DNA of 64,000 nucleotides, taken from the NCBI GenBank assembly GCA_947034895.1, contig OX344764.1:45613348-45677347 (forward strand), written 5' to 3'. This document shows, piece after piece, positions 55,117 to 64,000 of this stretch (the first letter of the stretch is position 1; each line of letters begins with the position of its first letter). Both the position numbers and the translations under genes were made by a program. The notes below the pieces were generated by a model. The model did no database searches. It saw nothing but the letters and a program-made list of their open reading frames with translations, and was not told the origin of the DNA. The stretch comes from Rhytidiadelphus loreus. Taxonomy: Eukaryota > Streptophyta > Bryopsida > Hypnales > Hylocomiaceae.

Positions 55117-55275
55117 CCCCTAAATGACCATTGTCTTCAGGGGACAAATGGGATTTCGGGCAAACAAATTCATAATATTTTCTGAAACTTTTATTTATGG
55201 TGAAGAATCGCAAGACATACGTGGTAATATAATTTTTTGTCATTCAGACCTTTGAGCAAGAAGTTATGAACATTT
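55117..55275 (+). mobile_element. Left end of a B-type TTAA element (B3), upstream of the transposase gene
   Basis: CCCCTAAATGACCATTGTC follows GTAA (a one-base change of TTAA). Homology to B2 (ATTTCGGGC, then GAGCAAGAAGTTATGAAC versus AGCAAAAGTTATGGC) continues to about 55,270, where composition changes sharply to GC-rich. Its orientation points into the piggyBac-like transposase gene at 56.7-61 kb, so it could be that element's 5' terminus. Confidence 0.55.
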
Positions 55276-55989
55276 TTGTACAAAGTGGGGGAGGAGGGGC
55301 AGGTCGGGCAAGGCCTGTAGCCATTGGGAGGTTGTTGACTGAGCATGGGGCAACGAAGATGGGCAGCAATTCGGGTAGGAGCTTGAGAGGGGCCAAATCT
55401 CGACCCGTACTGATAACTGGGGCTAGTACGTCTACTTGGATAGAGGTCTTTCAATGCAACCTTGAGTTGCAACTCAATGATGACCGCCATGGAGGCCTCC
55501 ACGACACAATGGAACTGCATATCTTGTGAGAACAACTAAGCTTAACCCCTTTGGGATGTTGCAAGCCTGGTTGGCCTGCTGTTTTGTGTATTTTACTATT
55601 TTGGGATCCTTTCCTATTGTATTTGCACCAACATATTATAAAGGTATTGTGGGCATAGTTGTGAAGAAGGTGAAAATATTTATTAAAAAAAATAAAAAAA
55701 ATACTGTAGTCCTGTGGACTGTGTGGAAAGTGTTGTTCTACGTATTCTTGAATGAAAACAGGGTATTTGAACAAAGAGTACCATTGTCTAGGTATTTGAA
55801 TGTTTATGTACACTTTTGAGTATGGTAACCGGTACTACAAGTCAAAAAACAGTTACCCTAAACTAGGTCAGAAAGTACTGTCCTAGATTAGGATTCTAGG
55901 AACAGAAACTGAGGCTTTGGATCCGATGAGCATCCAAATTTTCTAGTTTTTGAATGAGGATCCACGTTGCTTGAAGGGAGCTTTCATTT

Positions 55990-56367
55990 TTGTTTAGAAT
56001 ATATTGCATTGTCGACGCAGTACTAGAGCTTGCAATGGAGGCGGCTGGAGATGGGGACTGTATTTTGAACAATGACAAGATTGAACTAAAATGGGGGGAA
56101 ACCCTCATTGGAGTGCAACAACATAAATCTTGGTTGCGAGACTTGGATCCTCAGAAGAAAGTTGATACAAGTCAGTTTCAAGTATTGTTTGTGTCATTAC
56201 CGAAATCACCATCATCATCCAATTATTTCATGGACAGTTTAGATAAATGCGCACAGATTGAAGAACTTTGCAAAGAAGGAGCTGAAGAAGCAATTTCCTA
56301 TTGGGTGCGGCAACAAGGGCGGGCAGTGGCTACGTCAACGAAGGTGGTAGCACTATTGCAGCGATAG
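55990..56367 (+). CDS. Hypothetical ORF upstream of the piggyBac-like gene
   Basis: A 125-codon plus-strand ORF, unrecognised, whose first ATG is at 56035 (AMEAAGDGDCILNND follows). It has a mixed hydrophilic sequence (KSWLRDLDPQKKVD) and a serine/proline run. The interval to the next exon contains several stops. It could be an upstream exon of the transposase gene at 56756 or an independent ORF inside the same element. Confidence 0.3.
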   Translation: MFRIYCIVDAVLELAMEAAGDGDCILNNDKIELKWGETLIGVQQHKSWLRDLDPQKKVDTSQFQVLFVSLPKSPSSSNYFMDSLDKCAQIEELCKEGAEEAISYWVRQQGRAVATSTKVVALLQR

Positions 56368-57335
56368 TGTCTATTGTTGGAGCCACGACCGAAGACGTGG
56401 AATCGGAGGGGAAAATTTGGAGACGACGAACATTGTCGATACTTGTGGTATCGGCATGTTGCTAAACTGCTAGGTTGGAAGGAGAGGCAACACTTCCCAT
56501 AATTTCTTACAACTTTGTTGAAGACCCACTTTTTCCCAAGTCCAAATACACAACATGAAGCAGCGCGCAAGTGCACGACGAGTAATGATGTCGCCGGAGT
56601 CCATGCGAGTGGGACAATTGGCACCTCCAGCACAAGCAATGCCACGGGTGACATCAGACATGGTTGGAGTACAGCTCTTCTCCGATCAACTTCAGGTAAC
56701 ATTTGATGATTAGCTTCAAGTAACATTTGATCATTTGTGCAAGAATTTGTGATAATTGAAACAAAAGATTATTTTTAATGGTCAAGGCACGGAATTCAAG
56801 GTAGATGATTTGGATGTTCTAAATTGGAGATCAAAGAGTTTAGGGCATAGATTTCTAGGGCTCAGGGTCTATGCATGGGGCTTATACAATTTCGGTGGCA
56901 ATCGACAAGTGACGGCACCATTGACAAATGCATTTTGCAACGAGGCTACGATAGACCTACTGGGCTTTGGCCAACCTGCCATGCAGGGGAACACTGTTGT
57001 GGCACCTCAAATTGAAAAGAATGGTGTAGCAAAGCTCAAAAAACCACGTGCACCAAGGAAGAAGAAAGAAGCCTCAACAATCGAGGAGGACAACAATCTT
57101 CTACAGAATGTGCTACCTATGGTGAAGGAACGGAAGCCTCGAGCATCTCGCAAGCAAAAAGAGTTACTGCCAAGCCAAATGGGGCGCGAGGAGCCAATTC
57201 AAGGTGTAGCAAAGGTCAAGAAGGCACGTGCACGAAGAGGCCAAAAAACAAGCCATGACCAACAAACACTTCTGCCACTACAAGTATTTGATGATGAAGG
57301 GCCACCTATGTTAGAACCAACTACTCAAGAAACTG

Positions 57336-59369
57336 GTAAGTGCTGCATATACATGTTGTTGGACCTTTTATTGGCACATTCGGGGTTTAATATTTACTTG
57401 CTACCTCCTTCACATCTTCTGCTTGAAGTCTCCCAGATTCATCTTCTCGTTCTTTATTCTTGTAAAGATCAGAATAGTTGTTAACTATTTGAAGCCTTTG
57501 CTCAAATTCACAATTATTTGCAGCATTGGACCCATAATACGTCATTCTATGGAGTTAGTAGTGCGATTAGTAGCAAACTACTAATTACGTTCTTGGAGTG
57601 ATGACTATGAATGGTGGCATGCAATTGAATGCTTTAGCTTTTGAATTGTAGGAGTTCAATGCTTGAGCTTTTGAATGCTTGAGCTTTTAAATTGTAGGAA
57701 TTGAGCGTTTGAATGCCATGGCTTCTCTATGCTATAAGAATTCAACGTCTCAAAATCTCACAGTAAAGCAAAATTGACACATACACACACGCACACTCAA
57801 TTTCGATTTACTGTGAGATTTTGAGATGCATATCCACAAGTGACAATTTTGAGATGCATATACATACACATAGTCATGGTTAATTAGAGAAATTCTTTGC
57901 GAAATACGGAACACAGTGGATTTAGTTTTTTTTTTATTTGTATAGATTTTGGGATATTTGGATGATGTTAATTTTTCATGAAGAGTCTGGAGATACTTTC
58001 ATGAAGATATTTGGTCCTTGCTGACACCTAACAATGATTCACCTGTTGGACATCAAGCCTGCAGTCATGAAGTGCTTAGAATTCCGTTTTTTTTTATCGA
58101 TTGTTCCCTTCTCGTAAGGTTAATTTAGATTTCTATCGTAATTTTGTCCAATATTTCAAGCCTGGTATCATTTCCAATTGTCTTAGACAATCTTACTCAT
58201 GTCTATGCTTAGCAATTTCCATTCTGAGTGAAAATGGAAGGTTTTATACTTTGAACATTGTCTAAGCAAAAAATATTAGGTTTCTACCCAATCTTGCCAT
58301 GAGTATCCATGCCTCTGAATCTCTGTTCATTCTTCATTTCAAATGACAATAGGTTTATTTTTTTCTTCATTTTCTTAGTTCATGAATGCCAAACTCCATT
58401 TGCTAGTAGACTTGGCATGTGCCAATAGGAAAATATGAACAACGTTGTCACAGTTGATCGTGCATTTTATATTCAATTTTGCAAATGACTGAGCTTCTGG
58501 TTTGGATTTAGGGTACAAAGTTACATTGGAGAGGATACAAAATTTTTATATAGACTCTGCCATCCTTTCTAGATACCAAAAGAAAGCATCATAGCTATCA
58601 TTTTCCTATACAACTATTTTGGACGATTTTAGGCTATTGATTTTATTAGTTTTTTTGTAGGATTTTGCTATACAACTATTTTTGACAATTTGCACCCAAT
58701 GCATCCCTATTTAGACTACGAGTAAGAGGTACGTGAGTGCGAGGGATTTATAAGTCTCAACCGTTTTGGTGATAGGTTTTTAAGAAGCCTCCATTGTACA
58801 CAATTGATGAAAGGTTGGAGGTTAAGAACAAAATGTGACGGAATTGGACACTTCTTTTCAACTCCAATACATTAGACTAACGTTAGAAGTGATTGTAGAT
58901 TGAAGTCATGGCATGTTGCTATTGTGGGATTCAGATTTAATAGATTAAATTTTTTGATATTGTTAATAATATGTCTATAAAATACCTTCAAATTCTCAAT
59001 CTCTGTATCCAATCCACTCTCTTCAATTTTGGACTATCTTTGATGTTTTGTTTGAATTTGAAATGGTAGTCAAAAGTGTGATTTTTGGGTCTACCTATGA
59101 TAACTTATGGGTTGTTGATTTGTATATTTGGGTGTTTCATAATTGTAATTGTAATGTGATTTGCTGTATGGGATTAGCAGGTTTTTTATTGCTAGGAATT
59201 GGATTATTGTAGAATTAATCTAAACTGTAGTCTCTTACCATAGCTTGTAGCATAAATTAACCTTAAATAGAGTCCACTGTGTTGCATTGTTGCCTCCATC
59301 ATGGAATATTCTTGTAGCATTGAGGATTGGAAACATGAGACTAATAGTAATAATGAATTAACAATGTAG
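57336..59369 (+). other. Intron of the piggyBac-like gene
   Basis: About 2 kb between GTAAGT and TGTAG, AT-rich, with no competing ORF. It contains short tandem words (ATGCTTGAGCTTTTGAATTG, 57,650-57,710) and the hairpin at 57745-57829. Confidence 0.6.
57745..57829. repeat. Small hairpin, 33-nt arms
   Basis: TCTCAAAATCTCACAGTAAA pairs with TTTACTGTGAGATTTTGAGA across a CA-repeat loop of about 20 nt. Size is comparable to a plant microRNA precursor or a tiny foldback MITE. Confidence 0.75.
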
Positions 59370-61419
59370 GTCGAAAGAAAGCCAAGGCAACAAGGGAAGA
59401 GAAAGGAAAAACTCAAGAGGTGAATCCACGAAAGCCCCGGAATTGGCAACCACCAATGAACATCGAACCAAATATTGTAGCAGGAGTGACTACAAGGGCA
59501 CGAAAGGCTCTAAATTTTGAACTCCAACAGAAGGTCGCTGCAGATGGAGATATCTGGGTAGTGTTGCAACACTACCAGGCACCTGAATCACGTGAGACGT
59601 ACGATAGCATGGGCACACGCAATATAAGCTTATGGGACCACGTTCTTGAAGATCCAACTTGGAGATCCATCACATCTTTGTGTGATAGTCCAGTTGAGCA
59701 CGGTATCATGCCAAAATCCATTCCAAATGTAGAATTGGACAATGCAAATGGTAGCACTAGACGAAGGAAGTGGAATGTTGAACGAGCAGGATGGGCAATA
59801 TTGATTCCAAATAGGTTCCTTTCGGAATCGTCATTTCATACCGGATATACTCCATCGTGGACGCAAGGAACCATTGTAGCAGAGTACCTTCATGCCACAT
59901 CTGATAAGACTATGGTGGTTTGTGAAATCAGTGGCTTCGCTTCTCACATGTACTTCCCAATAGAGAATGTACGTATGGCTCTTGGACCACAAATGGGGGC
60001 TCAAGGTAGCGAGGCAGGTCATGGCTACGGATGGGCAATACGCCAACATTGTTTTAGTCCGTGTGTAAAGGCGCTACTTCCTGAAGATGGGAGTGGAATA
60101 GAAGGAGACACTGAGCTACTAAGCGACCTTTATCCACAACAAAGGATGTTTGAGGATCGACCCATATCTGAATACAAGGTGCCATCAGATGTGGAGGGAG
60201 CCGATGGGACACAAGATTCCACGGCCCGGACAACCTTTTCAAAGGTGAGCACAACTCTTCCTCACTACATGCTCTTAAATGATGCGGACATGCCGAATAA
60301 TGACGCACAATTACCGGATGACGATAGTGCAAGTTCGTCCGGTGAAGATTGGATTCCTACGTTCAAGGATGTTGTGGAAAGTTCTGATGAAGACCTGAGC
60401 GACTATGTCCCTCCTCGAAGACCAATACCAGCTGACTTTGAGGATTGGCGGCAAAGCCTAGAGTCATTCAAGCCTATTCATCTTGATACAAATCAATTGC
60501 AATCATTTTATCGTATAGAGTCTTGGAATTCAGAGAGTGTTTCTTTATTAGGAACAAGGGACAATTTCTGCGGACCTACTCCAGGGTTTAGGCATCCACC
60601 TGAGTCGGGTCTACCAAAACCAGAGGACATTTTCAATATATACTGGAGTGATGAAACCCTTGCTTGAATAGTGCTTGAATCAAACTGATATGCTAAAGTT
60701 GAGATCCGTGTACACAAACGTTCGAGTATAGATGAAGTTCCACGGACAAAAGGAGGCCCGAAGTGGAAGGACCTATCCATAATAGAGCTTCATGCATGGC
60801 TCGGGATCTGTATATTTATGGGTGTGAAGAGGCTACCTTCTACTCGACAATATTGGATGCGGAGTGAGGGCTTTATTTACTGTAATCTGATAGCAAGGGT
60901 CATGAGTCTTGCTAGGTGGGAGCAAATATTGAGATGTCTACACCTAGTAGACAATGAAGAAGTGGTGCGAGATATAACATCCCAACCCCGGGGGGAACAC
61001 TCGAGATTTTTAGAAAACTACGTGAGTTAAAAGATAGGGTCCATTTAATTCAAGCCCCCCAAATTTTATATAATATGTAGGGCTACTATAGGGTCGATGA
61101 AATGCTACATATTGTATTATATATAAATTAGGCTATATACAAAAATCATATAGTAGGAATTTTTATTAATAAGTTAGCATTCACAAATAGGGTCCGTGTA
61201 AATTTTTGTTAGTACAGTAAGTGTAGATGTAGACAAATAATTTAATGTAGATGATAAAATGTATACAATCAAGTAAATCCAAGGTTTTTTTCTATCAATT
61301 TGTCAGGAGTGCTAGGCAATTCCAGCCTGTCTAGACCAATCCCTCCTTGAATGCGCCAACAAAATGAGGGCATGCAAAAATCTACTAAGAAAAAAAAGAG
61401 GTTGATTAAATCTACAACA

Positions 61420-61510
61420 AAGGCTGTATAAATGGAATTTAAGTTCACATGAAAGGCTGTATGACAAGAATTTATGTTCACTTAAAAGGCTGTATGACAG
61501 GAATTTATGG
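61420..61510 (+). repeat. 33-bp tandem repeat, about 3 copies
   Basis: Units starting AAAGGCTGTATGACAGGAAT at about 61420, 61452 and 61485; the last is truncated. Confidence 0.85.
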
Positions 61511-62104
61511 AAATAAGAAAGACCCGTTAACGAATTGTTTTTAGGGTTTAGGGTACTCCCAGGCGGCTGGGAATAGTTCTAACTTTGGACTTGTTTTCTT
61601 CGTTCCTTTGCTTGGCGGATTGGGTTAGCTGGGATTTTGGCAATTCTCGTTTGCTTCAGAACCATTTATATCTGCATTGTAGGAATTAGGTCTGTAACTT
61701 GACAAGGAAAAATCTTTGATAATTTTTACCATGCTATCGGAGTCTTCGTAAACCTGAGAAGGCTTGAATATCGTAATTGAATTGGGGTTGCTAAGTATCT
61801 GGTTGTAGCAAGAGGCAGCTCGTCTAAGTACTTGCCTCTCAACAAACATGACATATCTTTTGCTTGGAAAGGAAGATGATACTGGGTTGAACTGATACTG
61901 GATTAGCTGGGATTTTAGATTTAGATCGTTTGCAGTTTTGGGTTTAGGGTTTCAACTTTCAAGGTTATCGCTTGGGGCTTGGTTTTTGGAAGCTTGAAGA
62001 TTTTGGTGAGGTATATGCTTGAGGTTTAGGATTTACGATTGGTCTCATGATTTTAGCAGGGCTTGCCGTCAATGCTTGATTGGTGATGCTCCTGGTAGAT
62101 CAAC

Positions 62105-62340
62105 AGCCATTTCAATGAGCCCCCCGCGCAGCAGCCATTTCAACGAGCCTCTCGCGCAGCAACCATTTCAACGAGCCCCCTGACAGAATCCATCTCCACG
62201 AGCCCCCGCGTAGCAGCCGACCTGCAAAGTCCTCCCGCCACAGCCGTTTCCTTCAATACCCTGCCAGTAAAGACGCAGCACTGCGCGCGCAGCTCTAACC
62301 CAATGAGCCCCTGCCAACGTTGAGGATGCACCACCGTGCA
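62105..62340. repeat. GC-rich degenerate repeats
   Basis: CAGCCATTTCAACGAGCCYC recurs near 62106, 62132 and 62160 with CGCGCAGCA spacers. It contains CG-rich words in otherwise AT-rich DNA. Confidence 0.65.
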
Positions 62341-63854
62341 GCGCCAATCCAACGAGGCAACGAAGTCCCTGCCATCATCAGGTGAGTTGCTTGCATAGGG
62401 GATTCCAATTACTCTCATTGTTATACAATGCATGCATGATTTCTAGGGTCACCCCTTGCGTCCTTCCAGGGTTAAGTTTAACAGGACATGTTCAGCAAAT
62501 GACGGACAGTTCCTAATAGCTGTAGCTAGATGCTCAAGCAACCTAGGAAGAAATTGCAACCTTGGCAACTTAGTTGCTTACATTTTGCGGCAACTACAGT
62601 GAGTATGTTTCTCGGAATTGGTACCATGACCTGTCTGCCTGCAGTAGTGTCCACTTGTTGATGAGTGTCAATAATCTCTTTGCTAATAACTGACATCTTG
62701 AAAACAGCGTGGGCACGCGAACAACTTGGAAAGGAGCCAGTGAAGTCCAACATCAAGGTTTTCTTCTGCGGGCTGAGAAGAAAAAAGGTACTTCATCAAC
62801 TATGGTATCACGACTTTGAGACAAAAGAAAATTCCTTTCCTCTGCTTTCAGTAGCAAGTCAAGGATGAATGGGAGACAAGAAACAAGTACTAATCACCAG
62901 TGCCTAGTAAGTCTTAGGAAGAAGTGTTCTATTGATGAATAAGAAATTTGAAAACATTCACGTCAACTCACACCTAGTCTAACCACCGACTGTAATCAAT
63001 AGTTTTCGTAGCCATAATCAAAACTGCCACTACCTGTAATGTGATTTGGGGATCCACACTAATGCAAACTGAAACTGAAACTTCCGAAGAGGTTACAAGT
63101 CTGCAAATACATCTGCGGCAGAAATCAGGAGGGTTGTGTTTTAATGTTGTGAGTGCAAGTAACGGCAGTACCTTCGTCTAAGTTAGAAACTATTCGTATT
63201 AATTAAAACGTTTGGTGCAGCTAGAAAGATGACGACACGGATAAGAACCAGACATTTACGTTGATTTGTGTCATACTTCAGCCAGCGATGTTACGTTACA
63301 AAGCCATAACTTGAGGTCTTGCTGAACCTCATGCAGCCAAGCACTTTGAGCAGTCTCTTGATCGAGCTGTACAATGGTCAAATACTGAAGCATCTAGAAT
63401 TGATATATAGTACTGGCATAAAGACAAGAAAAAACCCCAAACTAGTTTTGATATCTCCAATTAATGAGACAGAATCCCTTTATGGACTAGTTAACACTTG
63501 AGAGCTAGCTGAGAGGCTTATCAACACTACGTACAGTATTTGGCAAAGTCTGGGGCCAAGTCTTACGTACTGGGCAACACCTTTCGACACAAGCGACCGT
63601 GCAGGAATGGAAACGATTATTCGATCTACTGACTTCAACATAATAATCACATAGCTACGGTTCTTTTTTGCGAAGATATCAATTCCTCTGAATTGGCGTG
63701 AGTGAAGAACTCCCAACATCTGGTCGGGAAAACAATATAATCTAGTTGGCACTGGAATCACGGCACTTTAACGAAATTGACGTTCCAGATCTATAGCAAC
63801 AGTGGTGAAGCTATGCGCACGCACTAAAATCCCATAGCTTTGTCACTCTGAAAA

Positions 63855-63955
63855 TTGGGCATGCATTGCTGATTTTGGGCATGCATTGCTGATTTTTGGG
63901 CATGCATTGCTGATTTTGGGCATGCATTACTGAATTTGGGCATGCATTGCTGATT
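63855..63955 (+). repeat. 20-21-bp tandem repeat with RY (CATGCAT) motif, 5 copies
   Basis: TTGGGCATGCATTGCTGATT repeated five times, with CATGCA starting at 63860, 63880, 63901, 63921 and 63941. CATGCA is the core of the RY element recognised by plant B3 factors of the ABI3/FUS3/LEC2 group. Copies differ by one or two bases. Confidence 0.9.
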
Positions 63956-64000
63956 CTATCTTGCAAGGGGGGTCGCTTTGGCAGTCGAAAACTTTCGGCA

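Larger units (their letters stand above)
56756..61030 (+). pseudogene. PiggyBac-like transposase gene, two exons visible, two in-frame stops
   Basis: Exon 56756-57335 ends at a GTAAGT donor; exon 59370-61030 begins after TGTAG. The join keeps frame (phase 1 on both sides). The first exon has basic AT-hook-like runs (KKPRAPRKKK, KERKPRASRKQK); the second starts with a lysine-rich stretch, then a long acidic N-terminal region. Near 60,620 PKPEDIFNIYW, then YAKVEIRVYTN, KWKDLSIIELHAWLGI, FMGVKRLPSTRQYW and ARWEQILRCLHLVDN follow the DDE_Tnp_1_7 (piggyBac) order of fold segments. Two TGA codons (60665 and about 60689) lie in the same frame, each one step from CGA. The catalytic aspartates should lie after 61,030 and are absent; a GTGAGT at 61,021 could lead to a further exon outside the window. 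Confidence 0.6.
61031..64000. other. No gene seen; minisatellites
   Basis: About 3 kb without recognised coding sequence. It includes a 33-bp tandem repeat (61420-61510), a GC-rich segment with repeated CAGCCATTTCAACGAGCC words (62,105-62,340), and the RY repeat array at the right edge. Confidence 0.55.

Noticed and set aside
55191..55813. Minus-strand ORFs with a Ser/Pro-rich peptide resembling a Gag hinge
   Set aside because: No zinc knuckle or gag core is present and the similarity is only compositional.
61269..63761. Several 60-97-codon ORFs on both strands
   Set aside because: Short, overlapping minisatellites or without motifs; none has a splice or domain context that supports a gene.
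1..64000. CRISPR arrays, operons, ribosome binding sites
   Set aside because: Repeat spacing and the presence of introns, LTRs and TIR elements indicate a plant nuclear genome; no prokaryotic signature was seen.

Overview
The window looks like repeat-rich, gene-poor nuclear DNA of a land plant. It is AT-rich, with CACTA, hAT-like, PIF/Harbinger-like and piggyBac-like DNA transposons nested among Ty3/Gypsy LTR retrotransposons that lack a chromodomain. A piggyBac-type transposase together with TTAA-flanked derivatives is unusual for a flowering plant, so a bryophyte, lycophyte, fern or gymnosperm is plausible; the sequence does not settle this. No complete host gene was recognised. The best host-gene trace is one exon resembling the C-terminal end of an OSCA/CSC1-type channel (27.9-28.1 kb).

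Layout. 0-5.3 kb: broken minus-strand CACTA-type transposase, split by about 2 kb of foreign sequence. 5.3-8.7 kb: AT-rich, no gene seen. 8.7-22.3 kb: a small element with 8-bp target-site duplication (hAT-like), into which a young 12.9-kb Gypsy element has inserted (two 1,200-bp LTRs with 4 differences, PBS, gag-pro, pol, AT-repeat spacer, GC-richer accessory region 'ORF3', polypurine tract). 22.3-29.9 kb: degraded coding traces, OSCA-like exon, 54-bp minisatellite. 29.9-33.6 kb: PIF-like MITE, then two inverted TTAA-flanked elements. 33.8-36.2 kb: decayed homologue of the same ORF3 family with an LTR-like 3' side. 36.2-42 kb: GC-richer repeat-like DNA without coding signal. 42-44 kb: TIR elements, one carrying spaced palindromes. 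44.7-51.4 kb: LTR-like sequence interrupted by a 4.4-kb CACTA element and other insertions. 54-61 kb: more TTAA elements and an intron-containing piggyBac-like transposase gene with two in-frame stops. 61-64 kb: no gene; minisatellites, including five RY-motif (CATGCA) repeats.

The most striking signal is that the young Gypsy element is saturated with a short palindromic word, CCRATYGG and near variants, in LTRs, gag, pol and ORF3, in all three reading frames, while flanking DNA is nearly free of it. A second LTR-like sequence (44.7-51.4 kb) carries a different palindromic word, GACTATAGTC, at similarly improbable density. The element also encodes a large accessory protein family seen twice in the window. 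I infer a system in which an element-encoded DNA-binding protein, possibly from ORF3, recognises lineage-specific dispersed words, comparable in logic to the VANC anti-silencing system of VANDAL transposons. The word enrichment is seen directly; the binding protein and function are inference.
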